Source: CAYXVF01 sp964468125
Lineage (GTDB): Bacteria; Myxococcota; XYA12-FULL-58-9; CAYXVF01
NCBI GenBank assembly: GCA_964468125.1
Contig: CAYXVF010000041.1
Coordinates: forward strand, 1-50,407
DNA length: 50,407 nt
Reading direction: 5' to 3'
Positions 34,296 through 43,047 of the stretch are shown in pieces (position 1 is the stretch's first letter; every line of letters starts with the position of its first letter). Both the position numbers and the translations under genes were made by a program. The notes below the pieces were generated by a model that did no database searches, was not told where the DNA came from, and was given only the letters and a program-made list of their open reading frames with translations.

Positions 34296-35366
34296 GTGGC
34301 GAGAGACGAGGCCGGAGCGCCGCCATTCTGGAAGCGCCTAGAGCTGTGGGGCCGTCGTGTGCTGATGTTCCTCTTGGGGGGGATCATCGGCAAGTCCCCC
34401 CGGCGGCTCGAGCTACCCGATTCTCCGCGGTTTTTGGTCGTGCGTCTCGATGAACGGGTCGGCAACCTGATCATGCTGACCCCGATGCTGCGCACTCTCC
34501 GCGCCCGCTTTCCCACCGCCCACATCGACGTCCTCGGCAACGACCGAGGACAGGCGCTGCTCGGAGACCACCCGGACTTGGACGGGTTCATCTGTTTCCG
34601 AAAGCGCGCGTTGTTTGCGGCGGATGGGCCCTTGCTCACCCCGTTCGCGCTACGAAGGCAGCGCTACTCAGTGGCCATCGACGCGAGCAACCCGACCGAT
34701 CCGTCTCTCACTCAAGCGATTTTGGTCGCGCTCTCCGGCGCGCGCTTCACCATCGGCTCGGAGGCGCGGGGCTATGGGTCGTTCTTTTCCCACCGTGTTG
34801 CAGCGGACGCGGAGCACGAGATCGATCTGCGCCTTCAGCTCCTCTCGCCGCTGCCGGGCGATGCGGTGATTCGAGCACCGAGTCTGTCGACCGCGCGAGC
34901 GTCCGCGCGCATGGCGGAGGCCTTCGAGAACGAGAGCTCAACCGGCGCCTATTCGGTTTTGAACCTCGGAGCCCGTCTCGCCGAGAAGCAGCTTTCGGTG
35001 GAAGACTACGCCAACGTCGCCCTCGCGATGGGAGCGCTCGGCACGGTCGTATTGACCTGGGGACCGAAGGAGCGAGCCATCGCGGAGGCGGTCTCCGCGC
35101 GTTGTCCCGACGCGCTCGTCGCCCCGCCGACCACTCTCGAGGAGCTCTCCACGGTGTTTCAACGTGCAAAGGCGGTCGTGAGCTGCGACACCGGACCCAT
35201 GCACCTCTCCGTGGCACTTGGGACGCCAACGCTGGGCATATTCGTTGCCACAGAACCGGCACGCTTTGGTTATGCTGAGCTCCCTCACCGCGTGGTGGAT
35301 GCGCGGGAGGAGCGCCGGGGACTCACCGCCGAGGTCGAGCGGTGGCTCGCCGAGCGGACTGGGTAG
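34296..35366 (+). CDS. Glycosyltransferase family 9 (heptosyltransferase-like)
   Basis: A 356-residue cytoplasmic GT-B enzyme. The N-terminal domain has FLVVRLDERVGNLIMLTPML, equivalent to the R-x-G-D-x-x-L/T motif near the acceptor site of LPS heptosyltransferases, and the C-terminal domain has VVSCDTGPMHLSVALGTPTL, equivalent to the S-x-D-[ST]-G-x-x-H motif that binds the ADP-sugar. It most likely adds a heptose or related sugar to lipopolysaccharide core; the exact sugar cannot be told. The GTG at 34296 lacks a clear ribosome site. Its stop lies 3 bases before the dinB start, so the two are probably co-transcribed. Confidence 0.88.
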   Translation: MARDEAGAPPFWKRLELWGRRVLMFLLGGIIGKSPRRLELPDSPRFLVVRLDERVGNLIMLTPMLRTLRARFPTAHIDVLGNDRGQALLGDHPDLDGFICFRKRALFAADGPLLTPFALRRQRYSVAIDASNPTDPSLTQAILVALSGARFTIGSEARGYGSFFSHRVAADAEHEIDLRLQLLSPLPGDAVIRAPSLSTARASARMAEAFENESSTGAYSVLNLGARLAEKQLSVEDYANVALAMGALGTVVLTWGPKERAIAEAVSARCPDALVAPPTTLEELSTVFQRAKAVVSCDTGPMHLSVALGTPTLGIFVATEPARFGYAELPHRVVDAREERRGLTAEVERWLAERTG

Positions 35367-35369
35367 TCG

Positions 35370-36551
35370 ATGAGGCGCTGGATCCTGCATGCGGACATGG
35401 ACGCATTCTACGCGGCGATCGAGCAACTCGACGACCCGTCGCTGCGCGGCAAACCCATTCTCGTCGGGAGCCCGAGCGGTCGCGGAGTGGTCACCACCGC
35501 AAGCTACGAAGCCCGGCCCTTTGGCGTCGGAAGCGCGATGCCGATGGCCGTGGCCAAACGGAAATGTCCCGACGCGATCATCGTCCCACCGCGCTTCGAG
35601 CGCTACCTCGAAGCATCGCGCCAGGTCATGGAGACCTTCGAGCGTTTTTCGCCGAGCGTCGAGGCGCTGAGTTTGGACGAAGCGTTTCTCGACATGACCG
35701 GCAGCGAGCGTCTCTTCGGCCCGCCAGAGGCCGTCGCCCGCCGGCTCAAGGATGCGGTCTTCGAGGCGACCGGCGGTTTGACGGTCTCCGTCGGAATGGC
35801 CGCGACGAAATACGTGGCCAAGGTGGCCAGTGATTTTCACAAGCCTGACGGCGTGACGATCGTCCCGGAGGAGCAGACCCTCGCTTTCCTTCATCCGCTC
35901 CCGGTCTCCCGCCTCTGGGGCGCCGGGCCGAAAGTGCAGGGTCGCCTCCGGGAGATCGGACTCGAGACCATCGGCGACGTTGCGGCGTGCAGTGAAGAGT
36001 ATCTCGAGGCAAAGCTCGGTGGCAGCATCGGTGGGCATTTTCACCGCCTCTCCCATGGACTCGACCCGCGCGAGGTCGTCGGCTCGCGTTCCGCGAAGTC
36101 CGTGGGAAGCGAGCGGACCCTCGCGACGGACGTCACCGGGCGCGACGCGATCTGGCCCCACATCCTCTCTGCGCTCGACGACATCGCCCACCGCTTGCGC
36201 AAGAGCGGTACGCTCGCGCGCGGCGTTCGGGTGAAGCTCAAGACAGCCGATTTTCGTTTGCTGACCCGCCAGGGCGTGCTCGACAAGCCGACGCACTCCG
36301 CGGACACGATGGCCGAAAAAGCCAGTGAGTTGCTTCACGAGCTCGACCTCACTCTGGACTACCGGTTGGTGGGGGCCGCCGCGTTTTCTCTCGTCGACGA
36401 AGACGGCTCTCATCGACAGATCGACATGTTCTCGCGGGTGGATCCGGAGCTCGAGGCCAAGCGCGACCGCTTGGATCAAGCTCTCGACCGCGTGTGGGAC
36501 AAGTTTGGAAGCGACTCGCTGAAGCGCGGCAGCTCCACGCGGGGCGAGTGA
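35370..36551 (+). CDS. dinB: DNA polymerase IV (Y-family, translesion)
   Basis: A 393-residue error-prone polymerase that bypasses damaged template bases. Seen: the palm start ILHADMDAFYAAIEQLDDPS with catalytic Asp, GVVTTASYEARPFGVGSAMP, and SLDEAFLDMTGSERLFG with the catalytic Asp-Glu pair. The thumb follows (LWGAGPKVQGRLREIGLETI), and the little-finger domain holds SVGSERTLATDV. The extreme C-terminus is basic and lacks an obvious clamp-binding motif by eye. No LexA box was recognised upstream; it appears to be transcribed with the GT9 gene just in front of it. Confidence 0.95.
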   Translation: MRRWILHADMDAFYAAIEQLDDPSLRGKPILVGSPSGRGVVTTASYEARPFGVGSAMPMAVAKRKCPDAIIVPPRFERYLEASRQVMETFERFSPSVEALSLDEAFLDMTGSERLFGPPEAVARRLKDAVFEATGGLTVSVGMAATKYVAKVASDFHKPDGVTIVPEEQTLAFLHPLPVSRLWGAGPKVQGRLREIGLETIGDVAACSEEYLEAKLGGSIGGHFHRLSHGLDPREVVGSRSAKSVGSERTLATDVTGRDAIWPHILSALDDIAHRLRKSGTLARGVRVKLKTADFRLLTRQGVLDKPTHSADTMAEKASELLHELDLTLDYRLVGAAAFSLVDEDGSHRQIDMFSRVDPELEAKRDRLDQALDRVWDKFGSDSLKRGSSTRGE

Positions 36552-36660
36552 CTAGGGGAGTGCGAGCAGCACCTACACGCCGGATTCCTTCCCCGATCCG
36601 CTAACCGTGTGCTCCGCGCTCGTGTAGGTTTGGGCGGGCTGCCAAGGAGAAGAGGAAGCG

Positions 36661-37179
36661 ATGAGTAACGGCGTATCAGTGCCAAACGCGGGCGGATTGT
36701 CTCGACAGGAATTCATCGAGCAGCTCACCCAGCAGGGCGTGAGCGAACAGGCTGCCGCGCGGACCGCGGATCGCATCGACGCGCGCGGGGATGCGGCCGA
36801 CGGTGTGATCAGCCGCGACGAAGTCCGGACCGACTACCAGGACATGATGCAGCGTGATGGGGCGGAGAACTTTCAGACCGTTCAGGTCAATTTCAACGGA
36901 AGCGCACCCATGCCGGCAACTCCCGGCGACACGCGAGGACCTGGCGAAGGTGGCGACCCCATGCGACAGCTGCTCGGCCAGCTGACCGTCGATCTCTTTG
37001 GCACGGAACCGAATCGCGAGGTCCCCGCTGACGAGTTCTCGGAGGCGGCGATGGCAAAGCTCATTCAGTCCGGAGCGGGGGAAGCCGAGGCTCGTGCCCT
37101 CGCCCAGGAGCTCCTCGCCGCTGCCCAAACCGATGCGGGGGTCGTAACGCGGCAGTCGATGACCGCGATGCTCGCCTAG
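36661..37179 (+). CDS. Small EF-hand-like protein, unknown function
   Basis: A 172-residue, acidic, helix-rich protein without signal peptide. Residues ~39-54 (RIDARGDAADGVISRDEV) resemble an EF-hand loop with two extra residues, and the C-terminal half has a second helix-loop pattern (REVPADEFSEAAMAKLIQSG). The middle (APMPATPGDTRGPGEGGD) is a flexible linker. Ca2+ binding is possible but the loop is degenerate. AAGGAGAAGAGGAAGCG precedes the ATG, a strong ribosome site. It stands alone, between dinB and a gene-decay scar. Confidence 0.7.
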   Translation: MSNGVSVPNAGGLSRQEFIEQLTQQGVSEQAAARTADRIDARGDAADGVISRDEVRTDYQDMMQRDGAENFQTVQVNFNGSAPMPATPGDTRGPGEGGDPMRQLLGQLTVDLFGTEPNREVPADEFSEAAMAKLIQSGAGEAEARALAQELLAAAQTDAGVVTRQSMTAMLA

Positions 37180-37393
37180 ACGCGATTGAATCGGTCGCTG
37201 ACACTTCGCGAACAACGGTCTCGCTCTACCCGCTCGACCGGAACCACGAGACTGCCGGTGCAGTTTGCTGAAGCGCTCTGCCCGGAAGATCACGTGTGCC
37301 TCGCGGTCGCCGGTGAGAGCGGCATCGAGACAATCGTGGATGCCCTAGGAGACCTGCCAGTCGTGATCCGTGCCGAGGATCCAGACGCGAAGT

Positions 37394-37562
37394 TCAAACG
37401 GCTCGAGGCGAGGAAAAGGTGCACCCCGCGCTCTCCGCCATCACCGCGGAGAGCAGCGTGAAGGCGTAGGTGCTGTAGCTGAAGTCCGTGCCCGGCGCGA
37501 AGAGGAGCGGATCGTTTGCAGGCGCCGACGGCGAGCAGCAGTAGGCAAAATCGAATGTGCAC
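37394..37562 (-). pseudogene. Lipoprotein signal joined to a serine-hydrolase (beta-lactamase-like) fragment
   Basis: A ribosome site (AAAGGT) and GTG at 37562 begin a lipoprotein signal (HIRFCLLLLAVGACKRSAP). In the next frame, at 37424-37516, lies DPLLFAPGTDFSYSTYAFTL and then LSAVMAESAG, the region around the second motif (Y-S-N, here Y-S-T) of class-C-beta-lactamase-like serine hydrolases. The S-x-x-K region that should lie between signal and this motif is missing, and the frame breaks after ESAG. I read this as an internal deletion plus frameshift. The stretch 37180-37393 holds nothing that I can support. Confidence 0.6.
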
Positions 37563-37604
37563 GGGGTACCTTTCGTTCGGGTTCGTGGTAGCGTCTGTGC
37601 GCCC

Positions 37605-37829
37605 ATGAAGGAACACCTCGAGCGCATCCGGCGATTCATCGCGACGTTTCCGGAGACACACGAGAAACTCTCCCACGGCGCCCCGACCTGGTGGNNNNNN
37701 NNNNNNNNNNNNNNNNNNNNNNNNNNNNNNNNNNNNNNNNNNNNNNNNNNNNNNNNNNNNNNNNNNNNNNNNNNNNNNNNNNNNNNNNNNNNNNCCAAAC
37801 GCGCGATCGCCGCGCTGGACCGCGAATGA
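37605..37829 (+). CDS. MmcQ/YjbR (DUF1801/DUF419)-like protein, interrupted by assembly gap
   Basis: The first 30 residues (KEHLERIRRFIATFPETHEK, then LSHGAPTWW) match the N-terminus of YjbR/MmcQ-type proteins, small cytoplasmic alpha/beta proteins with a double-wing DNA-binding-like fold and unknown role. The central part is lost in the run of N. The end (KRAIAALDRE) and a TGA follow. The N run has the conventional length of 100, so the real protein length is unknown and the two ends may not be in the same frame. Divergent from the serine-hydrolase remnant. Confidence 0.55.
   Translation: MKEHLERIRRFIATFPETHEKLSHGAPTWWXXXXXXXXXXXXXXXXXXXXXXXXXXXXXXXXXXKRAIAALDRE
37695..37794. other. Assembly gap (100 N)
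   Basis: Exactly 100 undetermined bases, the usual scaffolding placeholder. The true distance is not known, and coordinates to the right may be offset. Confidence 0.99.
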
Positions 37830-37934
37830 GGTCAGCTGACGTCGAATCGCCCGAGGGGCACTGAGCGGGTGCCGACGAGTCGGCGTCGTGGCGAGTCGAT
37901 TGCGAAAAGCGATGGGGGCGCTATCATTCTTCGC

Positions 37935-38138
37935 ATGTGGGCGTTTATCATTTTCAAGGTGTGTTTGGTCGCGGCGGTGCTCGCTTTTGCGCTCTTTGAG
38001 CTCTACCGAACGCGCAAGGATCTGGCGCGGATGCGGGCGGAGCGGCTCGAACGCGAGGTGGCGCACGTCGAGCAACTCCCGGTCTCGGAGACCAGCGACG
38101 ACAAAGATGCTCACGAACGACATGTCGCGAGTGGCTGA
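37935..38138 (+). CDS. Small single-pass membrane protein
   Basis: A 67-residue protein. Residues 2-21 form a membrane helix (WAFIIFKVCLVAAVLAFALF) followed by a charged helix (ELYRTRKDLARMRAERLERE) and an acidic tail. The layout is that of small inner-membrane accessory proteins; no family recognised. The ATG at 37935 opens the helix directly; an in-frame extension to 37869 adds only hydrophilic residues. Confidence 0.6.
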   Translation: MWAFIIFKVCLVAAVLAFALFELYRTRKDLARMRAERLEREVAHVEQLPVSETSDDKDAHERHVASG

Positions 38139-38162
38139 ACCCCCCTCGACGAGGCCTACTTT

Positions 38163-38780
38163 GTGCGGTCCAGTCCGTTCTTGCAGCAGGTGGTGAACGA
38201 GGTGATCAGCGCCGAAAGAGACACTGAGCCTCATGCAGATGCCCTACGCTTTCTGGTGAAGCGGGGAGTCGGTCTTACACTCAAAGACCGTGAAAGCTAC
38301 TCCCTGTTGGGAAACCACCGCGTGGGAGGAATGCCGGACCTTCCACCCGCTATCCCCTATCCGCGTTTTCCTTCGGCGGATGCGCCTGGGAAATCGTATG
38401 CGTACGAGTTTCTTTGTCAGATCGACTGCGCCGCAGTGGCGACAGCGCAGGACTATCTGCCCCGAACCGGTTTTCTCTATTTCTTCCTGAGCACCCTGCA
38501 CGATCTTTACGGCTCCGGGGATGAACGTGCCGCCCGCGTGCTCTGGTACGATGGCGCGCGTGAGAGTCTGGTCTCCGGTGCACAACTTCGGGTCCCTCAG
38601 GAGCACCAGGCGTCACTCGTGCTCAAAGGCGCGCCGGAAGAGTGGACGATTCTGTTCCACGTGACGTCGTGCGGTGACTTCCAATGGGGCGACGCGGGCG
38701 ATCTCTTTTTTGTGGCCCACAAGAGTGACGTGGCCCTATGCGACTTCTCCCGGGTGTTTTGCACCCTCGAGAGCAGCTGA
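38163..38780 (+). CDS. DUF1963 (YwqG-like) protein
   Basis: A 205-residue cytoplasmic protein. The family pattern is visible: SLLGNHRVGGMPDLPPAIPY near residue 48, YEFLCQIDCAAVATAQDYLP, TGFLYFFLS, and near the C-terminus FHVTSCGDFQWGDAGDLFFV (the W-G-D-A-G motif). Family members are of unknown function, and some are linked to polymorphic-toxin immunity loci, but no toxin is seen nearby. The GTG at 38163 has GAGG 8 bases upstream. A probable terminator follows the stop codon. Confidence 0.85.
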   Translation: MRSSPFLQQVVNEVISAERDTEPHADALRFLVKRGVGLTLKDRESYSLLGNHRVGGMPDLPPAIPYPRFPSADAPGKSYAYEFLCQIDCAAVATAQDYLPRTGFLYFFLSTLHDLYGSGDERAARVLWYDGARESLVSGAQLRVPQEHQASLVLKGAPEEWTILFHVTSCGDFQWGDAGDLFFVAHKSDVALCDFSRVFCTLESS

Positions 38781-38785
38781 GCCAT

Positions 38786-38819
38786 AGGAAGGGGCGCTTC
38801 GCAAATCCCATCCTTTTTT
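38786..38819 (+). terminator. Probable intrinsic terminator after the DUF1963 gene
   Basis: AGGAAGGG pairs with CCCATCCT (one mismatch) around an inner GCG-CTT-CGC hairpin, followed by six T. It starts 6 bases after the stop codon. Confidence 0.5.
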
Positions 38820-38898
38820 CTAGCCGCCCTTTGTTCCGTGCCCGGCGCTCACTGAGGACTCGACAAGGGTAGGACGACTCGTTTACCACGATGCGCTC

Positions 38899-40953
38899 AT
38901 GGCCGCTCCTCGGACCCAGCTCGATTTCACGACCCTCAACCCGCCGCAGCGAGAGGCTGTGGAGCATGGCGGCTCGCCTTTGCTCGTGCTCGCCGGTGCG
39001 GGGAGCGGAAAAACACGGGTCATCACCTATAGAATCGCGCGTCTTCTCCTCGACGGCGTGCCCGGAGAGAAGATCCTGGGCGTGACCTTTACCAACAAGG
39101 CAGCACGGGAGATGCGCGAGCGAATGAGCGCGCTCGTGGGCCGCCGGGCCAAGCGGGTCCACCTCTCGACGTTTCACGCCCTCGGTCTCACGATCGTGAA
39201 GGAAGACCACGACGCGGTAGGCCTTCGCCGCGGCTTCACGATTTTCGACACCTCAGATCAGATGAGTCTTCTCCGTGAGCAGATGCGTCGGGTCAAAGTC
39301 GCCGATCGGCGCCTCGATACCTACAAGATCCTGGAAAAGGTGCTCGCCACAAAACGCGCGCGGCTCAGCGAAGTGGAAATCGATTGGGGCGACGACTATG
39401 AGCTCGCGGCCTACGAGCTCTATCCGCGCTATGTCGAGCAGATGAAGGCGTACAACGCCGTCGACTTCGACGACCTCATTCTTCATGCCTCCGACATCCT
39501 CAGTGAGCCGGACCGCGCGCTGAAGTGGTCGAACCGCTACGAGCACATCTTGGTGGACGAATATCAGGATACGAGTCCGGACCAGCTCGACCTCTTGCGC
39601 GTGCTCGCCAGCGACGGTCGAAACTTGTGCGTCGTCGGGGACGATGACCAGTCGATCTACGCCTGGCGTGGCGCAGCGGTGGACAACATCCTGTCATTCA
39701 CTCGGCATTTCGACGGGGCCCGTGAGGTCGTGCTCGATCAGAACTATCGCTCCACGAACAACATTCTTCGCGCCGCCAACGCGGTCATCGTCAACAACGT
39801 TGCCCGAAAAGAGAAACAGCTCTGGAGCTCCTCCGGCGACGGGGAGCCCGTAGACATCGTCGCGTGCTCAGGCGCAGAAGACGAAGCGGAGTTCGTCGCC
39901 CACACGATCCACCGCATGGTGTATGAAGGACGGTCTTTTCAGGACTTTGCTGTCCTCTACCGGTCGAACACCCAAGCGCGCATCTTCGAGGAGACGATGG
40001 CCTTTGAAAAGGTTCCCTACCGAATCGTCGGTGGCCAGTCCTTGTTCGACAAAAAAGAAGTGCGCGACGCGCTCGCGTTTCTCTCGGTGGTGCAGAATCC
40101 TTACGATGAAGTGTCACTGCGCCGGATCATCAATGTCCCACCCCGTGGTATTGGCCCCACGACGGTTCAGCGGCTGACGCGATACGCGGAAGAACACGGC
40201 ATGTCCCTCTGGAGTGCGCTGGGGCGTGCCGAGCACGTGCCGGAGCTCGACAGTCGAGCGCGGACGGCGATCGGTGGCTTCCTGAGCCTCATCGAAGAAC
40301 ACGCGGGGACCCTGCGCGGTGCTTCTGCCCTCAAGCTCGGTGACGCGGTCGAGGTGTTTCTGGAAGCCCTCGACCTTCGCGACCACATTCTCACCTCCGA
40401 CGATGCGCCCAAGATCGCCGCACGACGCCTCGAAAACCTCGATCAGGTCGTGAACTCGGTCCGACGCTTCTCCGAGTACGCGGAAGACGTCGACGAGCCC
40501 CTCGATGAGTTCCTGCGGACGACCGCTCTGGTTCGCGAGAAAGATGAGGACGAGGCAGAGGCTGCGTCCGGGAAGGTCACCTTGATGACCCTCCACAGCG
40601 CGAAGGGGCTCGAGTTTCCCTACGTGTTCCTCGTGGGAATGGAGGAAGACATTCTCCCGCATCGACGCACGCTCGAGGAGGGCGAGGACCTCGGTGAAGA
40701 GCGCCGCCTCTGCTATGTCGGGATCACCCGCGCGCGGCGCAAGCTCTGGATGACTCATGCGGTCACCCGGATTCGTTATGGCAAGGCCGAGCCGCGGACG
40801 CCGTCGCGCTTTCTGGACGAAATCCCCGACGGAGAGTGGGTTCGGAGGACGTCCCGAGCCGAGGTAGACGGAGACGAAGACGACGCAGATGCAGCGGCGG
40901 ACGAATTCTTTCGCCGCATGCGTGAGACACTCGGTGTTGATGGAGAAGGATGA
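38899..40953 (+). CDS. UvrD/Rep/PcrA-type DNA helicase
   Basis: A 684-residue superfamily 1A 3'-5' helicase. Motifs in order: Q-motif LNPPQREAV, Walker A AGAGSGKT (residues 32-39), Ia GVTFTNKAAREM, II DEYQDTSPDQ, III VVGDDDQSIYAWRGA, IV LDQNYRST, V TLMTLHSAKGLEFPYVFL and VI CYVGITRARRKL. Length and the ending resemble Rep or PcrA. It acts in replication restart or repair. I leave the symbol blank because Rep, PcrA and UvrD cannot be separated safely by eye. The tail is acidic (DGDEDDADAAAD). A small gene follows 4 bases downstream. Confidence 0.95.
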   Translation: MAAPRTQLDFTTLNPPQREAVEHGGSPLLVLAGAGSGKTRVITYRIARLLLDGVPGEKILGVTFTNKAAREMRERMSALVGRRAKRVHLSTFHALGLTIVKEDHDAVGLRRGFTIFDTSDQMSLLREQMRRVKVADRRLDTYKILEKVLATKRARLSEVEIDWGDDYELAAYELYPRYVEQMKAYNAVDFDDLILHASDILSEPDRALKWSNRYEHILVDEYQDTSPDQLDLLRVLASDGRNLCVVGDDDQSIYAWRGAAVDNILSFTRHFDGAREVVLDQNYRSTNNILRAANAVIVNNVARKEKQLWSSSGDGEPVDIVACSGAEDEAEFVAHTIHRMVYEGRSFQDFAVLYRSNTQARIFEETMAFEKVPYRIVGGQSLFDKKEVRDALAFLSVVQNPYDEVSLRRIINVPPRGIGPTTVQRLTRYAEEHGMSLWSALGRAEHVPELDSRARTAIGGFLSLIEEHAGTLRGASALKLGDAVEVFLEALDLRDHILTSDDAPKIAARRLENLDQVVNSVRRFSEYAEDVDEPLDEFLRTTALVREKDEDEAEAASGKVTLMTLHSAKGLEFPYVFLVGMEEDILPHRRTLEEGEDLGEERRLCYVGITRARRKLWMTHAVTRIRYGKAEPRTPSRFLDEIPDGEWVRRTSRAEVDGDEDDADAAADEFFRRMRETLGVDGEG

Positions 40954-40957
40954 GAAG

Positions 40958-41206
40958 ATGAGTGATAGCGAAGCAGCATGGGAAGCGTTAGCGACGCAGC
41001 TCGAAGCACTGGTGAGTCACATTCGTGGGACCGACGGCCCCAATCGACTCTACGCGTTCGCCGACGGCTTCCTGGCGACCGCGAGGGCCTACCACCGTGT
41101 GATTCTTGCCGAGGGCAAGACGAGTATCCGGGTCGACGCTGCGCTCAAGGCGCTGACCTTGAGCACTCCGAAGAGCAAGATTCAGTCGTTCCTCGAGGAC
41201 GCCTGA
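40958..41206 (+). CDS. Small helical protein, unknown function
   Basis: An 82-residue soluble protein, all helix by appearance (AAWEALATQLEALVSHIRGT, YAFADGFLATARAYHRVILA), ending in a basic-acidic helix. No family recognised. ATG 40958 has AAGG at 8 bases; ATG 40940, inside the helicase gene, would add six residues. It is probably co-transcribed with the helicase. Its last 25 bases overlap the end of the convergent deacetylase-family gene. Confidence 0.65.
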   Translation: MSDSEAAWEALATQLEALVSHIRGTDGPNRLYAFADGFLATARAYHRVILAEGKTSIRVDAALKALTLSTPKSKIQSFLEDA

Positions 41207-43047
41207 GCCACGAGCTCGCCTTTCAAGACGTGAAGGCCGCGGGCCTTCCAACGTTCGTAGGCCGCTTGCACCGCCTTCTCGTATTCTTCGCTCTCGAAGT
41301 AGGAGCATGCAGCCCTGCTGACCGGGGCGATTTCGAGGTCCGCGACCCAGGGCTGTGGCGTGCCGTCGGCCGCTCGGAGCTCGTTGCGATCGATGGCGTG
41401 CGTGGCCTCTAGGAGCGATCGGCGTCCAACCGCCCGCCGGATCGCCCGAAAACGACCCTCCGCTTCCGGGTCCACGTGACGAAAACTTCGCGCAGCCACC
41501 AGGGCATTGTGAAAATTCGACGGTCGTGAGGCGATCCCATCGAGGTCCAGCCGGAGGCACACCTGCCGAAGAAGCTCCAGCATCTCCGTCGCGACCCCCA
41601 GGCCCGGGTATTCTTGTCCGGGCAACTGCGGTCGGTCGAGGTCGAAGCCACGGGTGGGGTCCTGCAACAGCAGCCATTCCACGTAGAGGACCTCGGCACG
41701 GCCGAGCGGCTCCGGGAGCTCGAGGAATCTGCGACCGGCAACGAGCTCCACGAGGAGCATCTCACCGGCGCCGCGGAACTCCCGTTTGCGTCCGTAGATG
41801 CGAAGAATCTGACGCTGAGAGTCCGAGGAATCGCTGTCGACTCGGAGCTTCGTGAATCCTCTTCGACGCAGCGAATCGAGAAAGCCGTAGCGTTCGAGGG
41901 CGAGCTCGACGCCGTGCAGGCTGTAGTAGCCGAGGATCGACTGTTGGGCGGGAGCGATCAGGCCGCCGATGATGTCCTCCTCACTGAATTCGAGCGCACA
42001 GGGCTCGTATTGCAGGTCCGAGGGAACGAGCTCGCGCGCGATCCGGTCGAAGTGACGTCGTTTTTCGTCCGGGTAGTCGGTCTTGGCGTTGAAATAGTCG
42101 GTGAGGACGTAGCGCAGGAGATTCGCGCTCGCGCGCCACGCGAGGTTGCCGTATCCACCACCGAGGACAATCACCACACCTGCGCCGAGCGCGCGGACCT
42201 CGCCGAGTACGAGCGCATCACGTTCGGCGACGTCCACCGGAGTCAGCTCGAAATCGCCGAGGTCGTCATCGCCGAGCACGTCGTTCCCGGCAATATAGAA
42301 GACGAGCGCCGGGCGATGGGCCGCGAGTGCTGGGCCGAGAGTGCGACGGAGCGCCGCGAGATAGGAGCCGCCTCGCGTACCCGGTGGGAGCTCGACGCTC
42401 ACGTTCGCAACCGCCTGAATGTCCTGCCAGGTTGAGCCGTGGAGCGAGTAGGTGAGGACGCTCGCGTCGGCGGCGAAGATGCTTTCGTTGCCATCCCCCT
42501 GGTGAAAGTCGAGGTCCACGATGGCGATCGGTGCATCGAAGCCCCGCTCCCGCAACGACGCGATCGCGACCGCGACATCGTTGTAGGCGCAAAACCCCGA
42601 GCCCCGGTCCCGGTGCGCGTGGTGCAAGCCGCCCCCGAGATTGAACCCCACCCGCGACTGCCCGCGGGTGACGCATTTTGCCGCCACGAGTGTTCCACCT
42701 ACAGCATGGCGTTGCGCGGCGAGAGGCAGATCGATGAGCATCGCATCGGAATCGATCCCAAAGATCCGTCCGAGAACGGCGGGATCGTTCAAGGACTCGA
42801 GGTAGGACATCGGATGAACCCGCGCGAGGTCGAGCAGCTCCACGCTGGGCGAGGCGACGACGTCCCCTGGGCGCACGAGGCCGCGACCTCCGAGCAGCGC
42901 GAGTACCCGCTCGCCGCGCTCCAAAGCGTTGCGCGAAAGCGAATGGCCGTGCAGGCCGGACATCGAGTAGCTCGGATGGTAGGCGATCATGACGTCGCCG
43001 GAGCGGAGCCGACTGTGCGCGCGCATCCGCTGTCGCCAAATCCACAT
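41182..43047 (-). CDS. Histone-deacetylase-family (arginase/deacetylase fold) protein with a large C-terminal extension
   Basis: A 621-residue protein. The N-terminal ~320 residues carry the deacetylase site: GFNLGGGLHHAHRDRGSGFC (His pair 142/143), IAIVDLDFHQGDGNE (zinc ligands Asp180 and His182), AGNDVLGDDDLGD (third ligand) and VVIVLGGGYGN (transition-state Tyr). Bacterial members deacetylate polyamines, acetoin-pathway enzymes or other acylamides. The last ~290 residues (EFRGAGEMLLVELVAGRRFL, RPQLPGQEYPGLGVATEM, RPSNFHNALVAARSFRHVDP) form a separate domain that I cannot name. Start is uncertain: 43047 gives the basic N-terminus often seen in this subgroup, 42990 (MIAYHPSY) is shorter. With 43047 it overlaps the divergent gene head to head. 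Confidence 0.85.
   Translation of the reverse strand: MWIWRQRMRAHSRLRSGDVMIAYHPSYSMSGLHGHSLSRNALERGERVLALLGGRGLVRPGDVVASPSVELLDLARVHPMSYLESLNDPAVLGRIFGIDSDAMLIDLPLAAQRHAVGGTLVAAKCVTRGQSRVGFNLGGGLHHAHRDRGSGFCAYNDVAVAIASLRERGFDAPIAIVDLDFHQGDGNESIFAADASVLTYSLHGSTWQDIQAVANVSVELPPGTRGGSYLAALRRTLGPALAAHRPALVFYIAGNDVLGDDDLGDFELTPVDVAERDALVLGEVRALGAGVVIVLGGGYGNLAWRASANLLRYVLTDYFNAKTDYPDEKRRHFDRIARELVPSDLQYEPCALEFSEEDIIGGLIAPAQQSILGYYSLHGVELALERYGFLDSLRRRGFTKLRVDSDSSDSQRQILRIYGRKREFRGAGEMLLVELVAGRRFLELPEPLGRAEVLYVEWLLLQDPTRGFDLDRPQLPGQEYPGLGVATEMLELLRQVCLRLDLDGIASRPSNFHNALVAARSFRHVDPEAEGRFRAIRRAVGRRSLLEATHAIDRNELRAADGTPQPWVADLEIAPVSRAACSYFESEEYEKAVQAAYERWKARGLHVLKGELVAQASSRND

Noticed and set aside
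37186..37461. A 91-codon plus-strand frame after the EF-hand-like gene
   Set aside because: No ribosome site, no family, and it runs into the antisense of the serine-hydrolase remnant.
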